This document shows positions 18,198-26,547 of a DNA stretch of 64,000 nucleotides, in pieces. Each line of letters starts with the position of its first letter. Within the stretch, counting starts at the first letter, position 1. Under the pieces are notes generated by a model. It made no database searches. It was not told where the DNA came from and worked only from the letters and a program-made list of their open reading frames with translations. Source of the DNA: Leucobacter rhizosphaerae (GTDB lineage Bacteria; Actinomycetota; Actinomycetes; Actinomycetales; Microbacteriaceae); NCBI RefSeq assembly GCF_022919175.1, contig NZ_CP095043.1:868001-932000 (forward strand). Reading direction: 5' to 3'. The position numbers and the translations under genes are program-made.

Positions 18198-19172
18198 CTA
18201 CGCCTCGCGCTCCGCGCGCTCGGCCTCCTGCGCGTCCCGCAGCTCCCGGGTCGCCGCCTGCACCGCATCCTCGGCGCGCTGCCGTCGCCGCTGCACGAGC
18301 GTGCTCGCCCCGTACTTGGCGCGCAGGCGATCCCGACTCTCCTCCGTCGCGGTGATGATGTAACTGCTCGCAATCAGGATCACCTGCGCCGACAGATTGA
18401 ACCAGATGAGCAGCGCGATGAGCGCCGCGAACGACGCCAGCAGCGGGTTCGACGCCGCGCCGCGCACGAAGAGACCCGAGAGCTCCTGGAGCACGGTGAG
18501 GCCGACTCCGCCGAGAGCCGCGCCGGCCCAGAGGGCGCGCCCGGAAGCCCGCACGCCGGAGAGGAGCCGGAAGACGAGCACCACCGCGAGGGTGTCGATA
18601 GCGAACACCACGAGGATCCCGAACCCGCGGGTGACCCACTCCGCGACGGGGCTCCCCGAGAGCCCCAGCCACCCGGTGACCTCGGGAATCCAGAGCGCAC
18701 CGACCGTACTCGCGACGACGGCGAGCACCAGCAGGCCACCGAACGCGATGGCGACGAGCAGATTGCGCAGCAGCACCCACAGGATGAACGTCTGGTCGGT
18801 GAGCTCGTCGGCGAGGATCCGGAGCGCCGAACGCAGACTGCCGATCGCGCTGATCGCCGCCCCCACGAGGCCCACGAGCGATGCCGCGCCGACCAGCGAG
18901 AAGCCGAGGTTCGCGCGCACCTGCGTCGGGTCGACGATATCGGCGAGCCCGGGGATCACGGTGTTCAGCGAGTCGGCGAGCGCCGCGAGCGCGTCGGGAT
19001 TGTTGCCGAGCCAGAGCGCAGCCGCGGAGAAGCCGAGCAGCACGGCCGCGAACACGCTGAACAGCGCGCGGTACGTGATGCTGTCGGCGAGCATGGGGCC
19101 GCGGCGCTCGCTGTAGCGCAGGAAGGCGCGGACGATGCGGAGTCGGAGGAGTCGTGCGATGAGGGCGCGCAT
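18198..19172 (-). CDS. YihY/BrkB-family inner membrane protein
   Basis: A 324-residue YihY/virulence-factor-BrkB family protein with six hydrophobic helices. Typical features are the N-terminal ADSITYRALFSVFAAVLLGFS, the FILWVLLRNLLVAIAFGGLLV segment, GAALGGVGLTVLQELSGLF, and a basic C-terminal tail after ILIASSYIITATEESRDRLRAKYG. Members were once annotated as ribonuclease BN in error; the present view is a membrane transporter-like protein of unknown substrate. It follows the VOC-family gene by 9 bp on the same strand. Confidence 0.92.
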   Translation of the reverse strand: MRALIARLLRLRIVRAFLRYSERRGPMLADSITYRALFSVFAAVLLGFSAAALWLGNNPDALAALADSLNTVIPGLADIVDPTQVRANLGFSLVGAASLVGLVGAAISAIGSLRSALRILADELTDQTFILWVLLRNLLVAIAFGGLLVLAVVASTVGALWIPEVTGWLGLSGSPVAEWVTRGFGILVVFAIDTLAVVLVFRLLSGVRASGRALWAGAALGGVGLTVLQELSGLFVRGAASNPLLASFAALIALLIWFNLSAQVILIASSYIITATEESRDRLRAKYGASTLVQRRRQRAEDAVQAATRELRDAQEAERAEREA

Positions 19173-19181
19173 GGGTCGGGA

Positions 19182-19619
19182 TCAGCGCTCCTGCAGGTTC
19201 TGCGCGAGCATCACGATGATGCCGCTCGGGCCGCGGAGGTAGCAGAGCTTGTACACGCCCGCGTAGTTCGCGACACCCCGGAGCGGGTGGCAGCCGTGCC
19301 GGGCGGCGATCGCGAGGGACGCCTCGATGTCGTCGACGCCGAAGGCCACCCGGTGCATGCCGATCTCATTCGGGAGCGTGGGTTCCGTCTCGATGGCGTC
19401 CGGGTGGAGGTACTCGAAGAACTCGAGCTGCCCGCGCCCGTCGGGGGTCTGGAGGATCGCGATCTTCGCGTGGTTGCCGTCGAGACCGACGGCCGTATCG
19501 GCCCAGTCGCCGCTGATCGTGTCGCGCCCGACGACCGTGAGCCCCAGGTCGGTGAAGAAGTCGATCGCCGCCTCGATATCGCGGACCGCGATACCGACGT
19601 TCTCGAGTGTGATGGCCAT
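19182..19619 (-). CDS. VOC-superfamily protein (glyoxalase/bleomycin-resistance fold)
   Basis: A 145-residue vicinal-oxygen-chelate protein with two beta-alpha-beta-beta-beta modules: ENVGIAVRDIEAAIDFFTDLGL and MHRVAFGVDDIEASLAI. Possible metal ligands are His in GMHRVAF and Glu in QLEFFEYLHP. It may be a lyase or small-molecule-binding protein; the specific reaction is not determined. The start is ATG at 19619. It forms a pair with the YihY gene. Confidence 0.88.
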   Translation of the reverse strand: MAITLENVGIAVRDIEAAIDFFTDLGLTVVGRDTISGDWADTAVGLDGNHAKIAILQTPDGRGQLEFFEYLHPDAIETEPTLPNEIGMHRVAFGVDDIEASLAIAARHGCHPLRGVANYAGVYKLCYLRGPSGIIVMLAQNLQER

Positions 19620-19799
19620 GTCTCGGATCGTAGCAATCCGGGCTGCGCGACGGGAGGGGGTGCGGCGAGCGCCGGGTCTGCGGTAGCGCACCAGCGGACC
19701 GGTGCACCGCACCCGATGTCCGAGGCCTGTCGTACACTCGACCCGGACGCGCCGCCGCGCGTCTCCCCACGTCCGTTGCGCGAAGGATCGAGGCCCACC

Positions 19800-20903
19800 G
19801 TGTCCATGACCGAAGATCTCCTGGGCGCGCAGTCGTCGCAGTCGCTCATCGCCTCGCTCGAGCGCGCCGACCCGGGTGCGAGCTACGCGGCGACCCGCGC
19901 CGCGAGCGGCGAGCTCGGCGCGCTGACCCTGAGCGAGCGGGCGCGGGCACTGGCCCGGGCGATCCTCGTGGATGTCGACGGCGACCGGGATCGGCTCACC
20001 GCCGTGATCCGCTGGTCGCTGGCCGACGGGGAGTTCGGCGGCTGGACGCTCTGGCCGGTCGGTCTCGCCGCGTCGTGGAGCGCCATCGAGGCGGACACGA
20101 GCGGCGCGTTCGACACCGCCATGTCGCTCATGCGTGAGCTCACCCCGCGCATGACCTCGGAGTTCGCGATCCGGCCGTTGCTGCTGCACGATCTGGACCG
20201 CGGCCTCGGCCACCTGCGCGAGTGGACCGATGACCCCGACTGGAACGTCCGCCGCCTCGCGTCCGAGGGCAGCCGCCCGCTGCTGCCCTGGGGCGAACGG
20301 CTCCCCGCGCTCGTGCGGGATCCGGCACCGACCCTGCCGATCCTCGACGCGCTCTACGCCGACCCGGAGGAGTCGGTGCGGCGCTCCGTCGCGAACCACC
20401 TGAACGACCACAGCCGAGCCCACGCCGCCGCGGTGGTCGCCGCGGCGCGCAGCTGGCAGGAACGCGGCGGCACCGATATCGAGCGCACGGTGCGGCGCGC
20501 GCTACGCACGCTCGTGAAGCGCGGCGATGTCGACGCGCTCGCAGTGCTCGGCTTCGCACCGGCCAGCGTTGAGGTGGACCCACTCGCGCTCTCCGTCGAC
20601 GCGGTGCCCGTGGGCGGTGACGTGCGGTTCCGCACCTCGGTGCGGAACACGGGCGACCAGCCGGCGCGGCTCGTCATCGACTACGTGCTCTCCTTTCCCG
20701 GGGCCCGGGGCGACGAGCGATCGAAGGTGTTCAAGATCGCGCAGCGCAGCCTCGCACCCGGCGAGGCCACTGAGGTCGCGGCGGGCCACTCCTTCCGCGC
20801 GATCACGACCCGGAAGTACTACCCCGGGCGGTACGGACTGGCGCTGCAAATCAACGGCGTCGTGCACGAGCGCGCCGAGTTCACGATGGAGGCTGGCTCG
20901 TGA
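19800..20903 (+). CDS. AlkD-like DNA alkylation repair/HEAT-repeat protein
   Basis: A 367-residue protein. The first 230 residues are HEAT-like helices with the AlkD-type WTDDPDWNVRRLASEGSRP and SVRRSVANHLNDHSRAHA segments; AlkD removes 3-methyl and 7-methyl purines without base flipping. The C-terminal part is a beta-rich domain (VRFRTSVRNTGDQPARLVIDYVLSF) often found in this subgroup. GTG at 19800 has GAGG 6 nt upstream; ATG at 19806 is a possible alternative. Its stop overlaps the start of the GyrI-like gene (GTGA), so the two are co-translated. Confidence 0.86.
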   Translation: MSMTEDLLGAQSSQSLIASLERADPGASYAATRAASGELGALTLSERARALARAILVDVDGDRDRLTAVIRWSLADGEFGGWTLWPVGLAASWSAIEADTSGAFDTAMSLMRELTPRMTSEFAIRPLLLHDLDRGLGHLREWTDDPDWNVRRLASEGSRPLLPWGERLPALVRDPAPTLPILDALYADPEESVRRSVANHLNDHSRAHAAAVVAAARSWQERGGTDIERTVRRALRTLVKRGDVDALAVLGFAPASVEVDPLALSVDAVPVGGDVRFRTSVRNTGDQPARLVIDYVLSFPGARGDERSKVFKIAQRSLAPGEATEVAAGHSFRAITTRKYYPGRYGLALQINGVVHERAEFTMEAGS

Positions 20904-21568
20904 CCGCCGCTGAACCGGGGACCGGATCCGGCGGTGCCGCCAAGGTCGACCTGAAGAAAGCGCTTCCGTCGTACCGGGCGCCGCGCGGCGCGTTCCAGGT
21001 GCTCGAGGTGCCGGAACTGCAGTACCTCATGATCGACGGGCACGGCGACCCGAACACGGCCCCGGCCTACACCGAGGCGCTCAAGGCGCTCTACCCCCTG
21101 GCGTACGCGCTGAAGTTCGCCAGCGCACGCGAGCTCGGGCGCGACTACGTCGTGATGCCGCTCGAGGGACTGTGGTGGGCCGACGACCTCGCGACCTTCA
21201 CCACCGCGCGCGACAAGTCGCGCTGGGACTGGACGATGATGATCCTGCAGCCCGACTGGCTCGGCCCGGCGGACCTCGCCGCGGCACGCGATCGGGTCGC
21301 CGCGAAGTCCGCGCCGCCGCGGCTCGACGAGGTGCGCTGGGGCAGCCTGCGCGAGGGGACCTGCGTGCAGACCCTGCACGTCGGCTCCTACGACGACGAG
21401 GCGCCGGTGCTCGCGGAGATGCACGAGCGGTTCATCCCCGAGCAGGGGCTCCGCCTCGCGGGCACGCACCACGAGATCTACCTGAGCGATGCGCGGAAGG
21501 TCGCGCCGGAGAAGCTCCGCACGATCCTGCGGCAGCCGGTCGCTGCCGCGGAGTCGAGGCCGGGCTGA
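20900..21568 (+). CDS. GyrI-like small-molecule-binding protein
   Basis: A 222-residue protein of the GyrI-like/SRPBCC-binding fold, with sequence such as VLEVPELQYLMIDGHGDPNTAPAYTEALKALYPLAYALKF and the C-terminal HVGSYDDEAPVLAEMHERFIPEQGL segment. Stand-alone GyrI-like proteins bind drugs or hydrolyse toxins such as cyclopropanoids in some cases. The GTG start at 20900 overlaps the stop of the AlkD-like gene, suggesting a joint genotoxic-stress response (inference). It converges on the DUF6891 gene with only 3 bp between stops. Confidence 0.88.
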   Translation: MTAAEPGTGSGGAAKVDLKKALPSYRAPRGAFQVLEVPELQYLMIDGHGDPNTAPAYTEALKALYPLAYALKFASARELGRDYVVMPLEGLWWADDLATFTTARDKSRWDWTMMILQPDWLGPADLAAARDRVAAKSAPPRLDEVRWGSLREGTCVQTLHVGSYDDEAPVLAEMHERFIPEQGLRLAGTHHEIYLSDARKVAPEKLRTILRQPVAAAESRPG

Positions 21569-21571
21569 CGG

Positions 21572-22252
21572 CTACACCGCGAAGAACGCGTCGACGTTCG
21601 ACAGGAGGATCCGGGTGCCGAGATCCCCGTCCCAGGTGACGCGCACACCGTGCTTCTCAAGGATCGGGAACACCTCTCCGTGCATCAGCTCGGTGACGAT
21701 GCGCGCGTACCGCCGCTCACGGGCTGACTCGCTCAGCGCGTTCCACTCGTCCTCCGGCAGGAACGCATCGAGGAACGCACCGTAGCCGACGTAGGTATCG
21801 CGGCTCTCCGGGATCCCCTCGGCGTCCTGCTCGTGGTAGTAGAGGTACCCGCGCCAGGTGCGCGAATTGTCGCGCTCGTCCCAGATCTCCTCGGAGCCGC
21901 AGGTGCCGCAGCAGGTGAAGTTCTCCCGACCGATGACGCCGATCGACGCGAGCTCCGCGAACGCCCGGCGCAGCGGGGTGTCGGGCAGCCCGCCGAGCGC
22001 GCGCTGCTGAGTGCGGCGGAGGTCGATCACGGAGGCGAAGAAGCGCTCGGCCTCCGCATCGTCGATGCCGGCCTCGTCGAGGTCCTCGCTGAACATCTCG
22101 ACGTAGATCTCGGGGTCGCTCTCCCCCTGCAGGATCATCGTCCACACCTGCTCGCGCAGAAACCCGCGCGCATCCTCCGAGAGATTCCACGACTCCGGAA
22201 TCGCGTACGCTGCGGGCGGGGTGTACCAGTCTGCACTCTGCGCTGCACTCAT
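21572..22252 (-). CDS. DUF6891-family protein
   Basis: A 226-residue cytoplasmic protein. The core includes the FTCCGTCGSEEIWDE motif (cysteine cluster CCxxC, possible metal site) and YLYYHEQDAEGIPES, then LSESARERRYARIVTELMHGEVFPILEKHGV. These blocks are shared by actinobacterial DUF6891 proteins, whose function is unknown. ATG at 22252 has GAGGAG 9 nt upstream. It lies 62 bp after the GntR gene on the same strand and could be co-transcribed. Confidence 0.8.
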   Translation of the reverse strand: MSAAQSADWYTPPAAYAIPESWNLSEDARGFLREQVWTMILQGESDPEIYVEMFSEDLDEAGIDDAEAERFFASVIDLRRTQQRALGGLPDTPLRRAFAELASIGVIGRENFTCCGTCGSEEIWDERDNSRTWRGYLYYHEQDAEGIPESRDTYVGYGAFLDAFLPEDEWNALSESARERRYARIVTELMHGEVFPILEKHGVRVTWDGDLGTRILLSNVDAFFAV

Positions 22253-22314
22253 GGCTGCATTCTCCTCGCCAGGTCGGGGCGGGCACAACTCCGCGCTGCG
22301 GGATCGGTCCCGCG

Positions 22315-23004
22315 TCACCGCCCGAGCGCCGCCGCGAGCTGCGCGAGATGCGCGCGGCTCAGTGCGGCCGCTGCGGCGGGATCCCGAGCGAGCACCGCGT
22401 CGGCGAGCTGCTCGTGCGCCCGGTGGTCGGGATCGGTGCCGAAGGTGTGCCCGGCACCGCCGGCGCCCCGCAGCCGCAGCATCTCCACCATCGCCTGCCG
22501 GAGCCGCGGCGTGAATCCGTCGAAGAGCTCCAAGAGAATGGGGTTGTGCGCCGCGACCACGATGCTGCGGTGGAACGCGGTGTCGGCGTCGACGTGGTCC
22601 TCGAGGATCGACCGCCGCTCGTCGCGCTCCCGCAGCGCCCGCCGGATCGCACGCGCGTCGGCCGGGGTGCGGCGGGTCGCGGCGAGCGCCGCGGCCTCTC
22701 CCTCGATCGCGGCCCGTGCCTCGATCACCGCGACGATGTCGGCCCGGCGCAGCACCGCGTCCCAGTCGTCGGGCGCGTCGAGGGCGATCACGAACACCCC
22801 TGCGCCCTGCCGGGAGCTCAGCACTCCGCGCCCGGCGAGCTGCCGGATCGCCTCGCGCACCGTCGATCGACCGACGCCGAGCTGCCCCGCGAGCGTGGTC
22901 TCCCCCGGCAGCTTCGCGCCGAGCTCCCACTCGCCGTCGCGCACGCGCGCGAGCAGCGCCTCGGCCGCCTGGTCCGCGAGCGGTCTGCGCTGGAGCTGGG
23001 GCAT
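22315..23004 (-). CDS. GntR-family transcriptional regulator, FadR subfamily
   Basis: A 229-residue regulator. The winged helix-turn-helix occupies about residues 8-75 (LGAKLPGETTLAGQLGVGRS, TVREAIRQLAGRGVL) and is followed by the all-helical FCD effector domain with likely metal ligands (Asp and His in DADTAFHRSIV, His in DPDHRAHEQLADA). It is divergent from the leuA leader, with about 54 bp between starts, so it may control leuA, itself or both. The ligand is unknown; FCD domains typically bind small organic acids. Confidence 0.9.
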   Translation of the reverse strand: MPQLQRRPLADQAAEALLARVRDGEWELGAKLPGETTLAGQLGVGRSTVREAIRQLAGRGVLSSRQGAGVFVIALDAPDDWDAVLRRADIVAVIEARAAIEGEAAALAATRRTPADARAIRRALRERDERRSILEDHVDADTAFHRSIVVAAHNPILLELFDGFTPRLRQAMVEMLRLRGAGGAGHTFGTDPDHRAHEQLADAVLARDPAAAAALSRAHLAQLAAALGR

Positions 23005-23040
23005 GGCGTCATCCTCTCACTCCGCAGCTTGTCTGAGGAG

Positions 23041-23052
23041 TTGTGATACAGT
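23041..23052 (+). promoter_or_regulatory. -10 box and possible GntR site upstream of leuA leader
   Basis: TTGTGATACAG (23041-23051) is a near-palindrome with the TNGTnnnACNA pattern typical of FadR-type operators. It overlaps the TACAGT -10-like hexamer (23047-23052). Six bases separate that hexamer from the leader ATG at 23059, the usual arrangement of leaderless actinobacterial transcripts. Both roles are inference from spacing. Confidence 0.45.
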
Positions 23053-23058
23053 CTAGCC

Positions 23059-23106
23059 ATGCTCATCGCTCGTCGCCTCCTTCTTCGCCGCCACGGCGGG
23101 GTGTAG
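23059..23106 (+). CDS. leuL: leucine-rich leader peptide of leuA (attenuator)
   Basis: A 15-codon open frame, MLIARRLLLRRHGGV, ends with TAG 72 bp before the leuA start. Four of its codons are leucine (CTC, CTC, CTT, CTT), three of them consecutive, flanked by arginines. This is the standard layout of leucine attenuation leaders in Actinobacteria. When leucyl-tRNA is scarce, ribosomes would stall at the Leu run and change the fold of the downstream RNA. A TACAGT box six bases upstream of the ATG suggests that the mRNA starts at or very near this codon. Not proven to be translated. Confidence 0.75.
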   Translation: MLIARRLLLRRHGGV

Positions 23107-23112
23107 CCAGAC

Positions 23113-23133
23113 CGGCTCCCCGCTGTGGAGCCG
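23113..23133 (+). promoter_or_regulatory. hairpin between leuA leader and leuA
   Basis: CGGCTCC (23113-23119) and GGAGCCG (23127-23133) form a perfect 7-bp stem with a 7-nt loop just after the leader stop codon. It is a candidate terminator or antiterminator arm. There is no U tract, so a translational version is also possible. Confidence 0.55.
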
Positions 23134-23178
23134 AACGACGCGCCGGTCACTCGTTTGCGACGCAAGGACTCCGCAGCC

Positions 23179-24633
23179 ATGACCACCAGCAGCACCACCA
23201 CGACCAGCAGCACCACCCCCTTCCCCGGCATCGACACCCCCGCCGGCCCGATCCCGCACGGCGCACCCGCCTGGAACCGGCAGCGCCGCTCGCAGATGCC
23301 CTCCCACCGCTACCGCGACGCGCACACCCGCGTCGAGGTGCCGGAGATCCCGCGCCAGTGGCCGTCGCGTCGCCTCACCGGGGCGCCGCTCTGGGTGCCC
23401 GTCGACCTGCGCGACGGCAACCAGGCGCTCGCCGAGCCGATGGGCCCCGAGCGCAAGCGCCGGTTCTTCGAGCTCATGGTCGCGATGGGGTACACCGAGA
23501 TCGAGGTCGGCTACCCCTCGGCCTCGCAGACCGACTTCGACTTCGTACGCCTCCTCGCCGAGACCGACCTCGCCCCGAGCGACGTCACGATCGTGGTGTT
23601 CACCCCCGCGCGCCGCGACCTCATCGAGCGCACCGTGGCCGCAATCCAGGGCATCACGAATCCCGTGGTCATCCACCTGTACACCGCCACCGCGCCCGTG
23701 TGGCGCGAGGTGGTGCTCGGCAAGGATCGCGCCGCGCTCACGGAGCTGATCCTGTCGGCCGGCCGCGACCTGCTCGAGCTCGCGGGACACCTGCCGAACG
23801 TGCGCTTCCAGTTCTCCCCCGAGGTCTTCACCCTCACCGAGCCGGACTACGTGCTGGAGCTCTGCGACGCCATCACGGAGCTCTGGCGGGCGACGCCGGA
23901 GCGGCCCGTGATCCTGAACCTGCCCGCCACGGTCGAGATCGCCACCCCGAACGTCTACGCGGACCAGATTGAGTACATGCACACGCACCTCGCCCGGCGC
24001 GACAGCGTGATCCTGTCGGTGCACCCGCACAACGACCGCGGCACCGGCGTCGCGTGCGCCGAGCTGGCGGTGCTGGCGGGGGCGCAGCGGGTCGAGGGCT
24101 GTCTCTTCGGCAACGGCGAGCGCACCGGCAACGTCGACCTCGTCACGCTCGCGCTCAACCTGCACGCGCAGGGCGTCGACCCCATGATCGACTTCTCCGA
24201 CATCGACGAGATCCGGCGCACGGTCGAACACTGCAACCGCATCGAGGTGCACCCGCGGCACCCGTACGCCGGCGACCTCGTGCACACCGCCTTCAGCGGC
24301 ACGCACCAGGACGCGATCAAAAAGGGGTTCGCCGAGCACCGCGCGCGGGCGGCAGCCGAGGGGGTCTCCGAGCGCGACCTCGAGTGGCGCGTACCCTACC
24401 TCCCCATCGATCCCGCGGACCTCGGCCGCAGCTACGACGCGGTGATCCGCGTGAACTCGCAGTCGGGCAAGGGCGGGATCGCCTACCTGCTCGAGGCCGA
24501 GTTCGGGATCGCGCTGCCGCGGGAGGCGCAGATCGCGTTCGCGCGCCGGGTGCAAGCGCACACCGACGCGACCGGAGCGGAGATCACCGCGGCCGAGCTG
24601 CGCGAGCTCTTCGAGTCCGCGCAACTCGGGTAG
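23179..24633 (+). CDS. leuA: 2-isopropylmalate synthase, lacking the C-terminal regulatory domain
   Basis: A 484-residue LeuA, first committed enzyme of leucine synthesis, condensing acetyl-CoA and 3-methyl-2-oxobutanoate. The TIM barrel includes [16 protein letters not shown], the [20 protein letters not shown] metal ligands and the [17 protein letters not shown] catalytic region. The linker has [15 protein letters not shown]. The protein stops at [16 protein letters not shown], where larger actinobacterial enzymes continue with a regulatory domain (the M. tuberculosis enzyme has about 640 residues). Only 27 bp separate it from the next gene, so no hidden exon-like tail exists. The ATG at 23179 has AAGGA upstream. 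Expression is likely controlled by the Leu-rich leader. Confidence 0.93.
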   Translation: MTTSSTTTTSSTTPFPGIDTPAGPIPHGAPAWNRQRRSQMPSHRYRDAHTRVEVPEIPRQWPSRRLTGAPLWVPVDLRDGNQALAEPMGPERKRRFFELMVAMGYTEIEVGYPSASQTDFDFVRLLAETDLAPSDVTIVVFTPARRDLIERTVAAIQGITNPVVIHLYTATAPVWREVVLGKDRAALTELILSAGRDLLELAGHLPNVRFQFSPEVFTLTEPDYVLELCDAITELWRATPERPVILNLPATVEIATPNVYADQIEYMHTHLARRDSVILSVHPHNDRGTGVACAELAVLAGAQRVEGCLFGNGERTGNVDLVTLALNLHAQGVDPMIDFSDIDEIRRTVEHCNRIEVHPRHPYAGDLVHTAFSGTHQDAIKKGFAEHRARAAAEGVSERDLEWRVPYLPIDPADLGRSYDAVIRVNSQSGKGGIAYLLEAEFGIALPREAQIAFARRVQAHTDATGAEITAAELRELFESAQLG

Positions 24634-24660
24634 GCGCTCGCAGAGGGATTGCCCGCCCCG

Positions 24661-25443
24661 TCACGCCGCCCGCCCGTCGAGTGCCGCGAGCACCCGGCGG
24701 AGCGCGGCGCGGTCGCTGCCCTCCGCCTGCTCGCGCGTGCGCCCCGCGGCGTCCGGGCGCTCTTCGACGTGCACGACGCGGCCGGGTCGATCGCTCAGCA
24801 CGAGGACCCGATCGGCGAGCAGCAGCGCCTCCTCGATGTCGTGCGTGACGAGCAGGATCGGCCGGCGATCGCTCGCGGTGAGGTCGAGCAGCCAGTGCTG
24901 CAGCCGCCGCCGGGTGAGCGCGTCGAGCGCGCCCAGCGGCTCGTCGAGCACAAGCGCGGGCTGCGGCATGAGAAAGGTGCGCAGCAGCGCGACGCGCTGC
25001 CGCATGCCGCCCGAGAGCTCATCAGGCCAGGCGCGCTCCTGGCCGGCGAGCCCGAAGCGCTCGAGCAGCCCGAGCGCCTCGGCCCGCGCGGCGGCGCGAT
25101 CCCGACCCGCGGTCTCGGCACCGAGGGTCATGTTGTCGATCGCCCGCAGCCAGGGCAGCAGGGCGTCGCGCTGCGGATGGTACGCGACCCCGCCGGGTCG
25201 CCCGACGAGGTCTCGACCCCCGATGCGGGCGCTCCCGAGCTCCGGTACGAGCAGCCCGGCGAGCACGCGCAGCAGGGTCGACTTGCCGCAGCCGCTCGGC
25301 CCCACGAGCGCGGTCAGGGTGCCGGGCTCCACGGCGAACGACACCTCGCTCAGCACCGGCGTGCGGGGCGCCCGTCGTGCGGCGCGCCCCGCTCCCGGCG
25401 CGCGGAAGGCGTGCGCGACCGCGTCGACGACCAGGGCGGTCAT
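24661..25443 (-). CDS. ABC transporter ATP-binding protein, thiamine-precursor/nitrate type
   Basis: A 260-residue ABC ATPase. Walker A GPSGCGKST, signature LSGGMRQR, Walker B ALVLDEPLGALD and switch VTHDIEEALLLADRV are all intact. This closely resembles the ATPases of the taurine/nitrate/hydroxymethylpyrimidine group (TauB/SsuB/ThiZ). Its ATG lies 1 bp from the stop of the substrate-binding protein gene. It is the last gene of the operon headed by the TPP riboswitch, so it probably energises uptake of thiamine or a pyrimidine precursor. Confidence 0.92.
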   Translation of the reverse strand: MTALVVDAVAHAFRAPGAGRAARRAPRTPVLSEVSFAVEPGTLTALVGPSGCGKSTLLRVLAGLLVPELGSARIGGRDLVGRPGGVAYHPQRDALLPWLRAIDNMTLGAETAGRDRAAARAEALGLLERFGLAGQERAWPDELSGGMRQRVALLRTFLMPQPALVLDEPLGALDALTRRRLQHWLLDLTASDRRPILLVTHDIEEALLLADRVLVLSDRPGRVVHVEERPDAAGRTREQAEGSDRAALRRVLAALDGRAA

Positions 25444-25444
25444 G

Positions 25445-26521
25445 TCAGGCCGCGGGCAGGTAGTCGTTCGTCCACGCGCCCTCGAGCGGCGCCGTGTCGT
25501 CCAGCATGCCTGCCTGCACCAGGAACTCGGTGAAGCGCGTCCATACGGGCTCCTCCATCTGTCCGAAGCGGTCGGCCTCTCCCGCCGCGTCGGTCTGGAA
25601 GAGCGGCGCGTAGTACGCCACGGCGTCGCGCACCAGCGTCTCGTCGAGCTCGGGTGCTCCGGCGAGCAGCGCCTCGGCTCCGGCGTCGGGATCCGCCGCC
25701 ACCGCCTCGTACCCCTGGCTCGTGGCGTCGAGGAAGGCGCGCGTCAGCTCCGGATCCGCCGCCATCGCCTCGCCGTTCCCCACGATCACCGGGGTGTACC
25801 AGTTCGGAATGCACTCCTCGTGCGCCGACAGCGGCAGGATCACCACGTCGTCGCGCTCGGACTGCGCGCGGAGCGCATCCCAGCCCCCGAACACCCAGGT
25901 GACGTCGAAGCGATCCTGCGCGAGCCCCGCGAGGTAGTCGACGTTGCCGATGTCGATGAACTCGATCGAGTCGGGGTCGCCCCCGCCGCAGGTCGCGAGC
26001 TCCGACATGATCTCGGTCTCGAGCGCCCCGCCGTACCCGCCGTAGGTGAGCCCGGCAAGTGATGCGGGATCCTCCGTCAGCCCCGTGCCCTCGAGGCCCA
26101 TGAGCACGGAGTCGTTCACGGGGAGCAGGGTGGCGATGGCCTCGATGTCCATGCCCGCCGCCCGCGCCGGCAGCACCGACTCGGCCTGCGAGATCCCGAA
26201 CTCGACCTGGCCCTCCGCGACGGCCGCGTCGGCACCGATGTCGGCACCCGGTTCGATGATCTCGAGGTCGATGCCGGCATCGGCATACAAGCCGTTCTGC
26301 TCGGCGTAGTAGATGCCGGCGTGGTGCGCGTTGGGCGTCCAGTTCAGCATGAGGGTGACCTGCTGGAGGTCGCTGTCGGTGCCGGCGGTGCCGGATCCCG
26401 CCGATCCGGCACCCGAAGCGGCGCCGCTGCAGCCCGCGAGCAGCAGACCAGCGGAGAGGAGGGCGATCGCCGCGGTGGAGGAACGGGCAGCGTGGGTGGA
26501 GAACGAAGAAGTGCGAGTCAC
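25445..26521 (-). CDS. NMT1/THI5-like substrate-binding lipoprotein (ThiY type)
   Basis: A 358-residue lipoprotein: basic head, hydrophobic stretch and lipobox LLAGCSG, then a Gly/Ser/Ala-rich linker. The mature part is NMT1/THI5-like: VTLMLNWTPNAHHAGIYYAEQNGLYADAGID, FGISQAESVLPARAAGMDIEAIA, GLTYGGYGGALETEI. Homologues bind formylaminopyrimidine or HMP precursors outside the membrane. The GTG at 26521 has AAAGG 10 nt upstream. The gene is the third of the riboswitch-controlled operon, which supports thiamine-related transport; the exact ligand is not shown. Confidence 0.9.
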   Translation of the reverse strand: MTRTSSFSTHAARSSTAAIALLSAGLLLAGCSGAASGAGSAGSGTAGTDSDLQQVTLMLNWTPNAHHAGIYYAEQNGLYADAGIDLEIIEPGADIGADAAVAEGQVEFGISQAESVLPARAAGMDIEAIATLLPVNDSVLMGLEGTGLTEDPASLAGLTYGGYGGALETEIMSELATCGGGDPDSIEFIDIGNVDYLAGLAQDRFDVTWVFGGWDALRAQSERDDVVILPLSAHEECIPNWYTPVIVGNGEAMAADPELTRAFLDATSQGYEAVAADPDAGAEALLAGAPELDETLVRDAVAYYAPLFQTDAAGEADRFGQMEEPVWTRFTEFLVQAGMLDDTAPLEGAWTNDYLPAA

Positions 26522-26547
26522 GTCGGGGTGACCTTTCTGTGGGGTGT

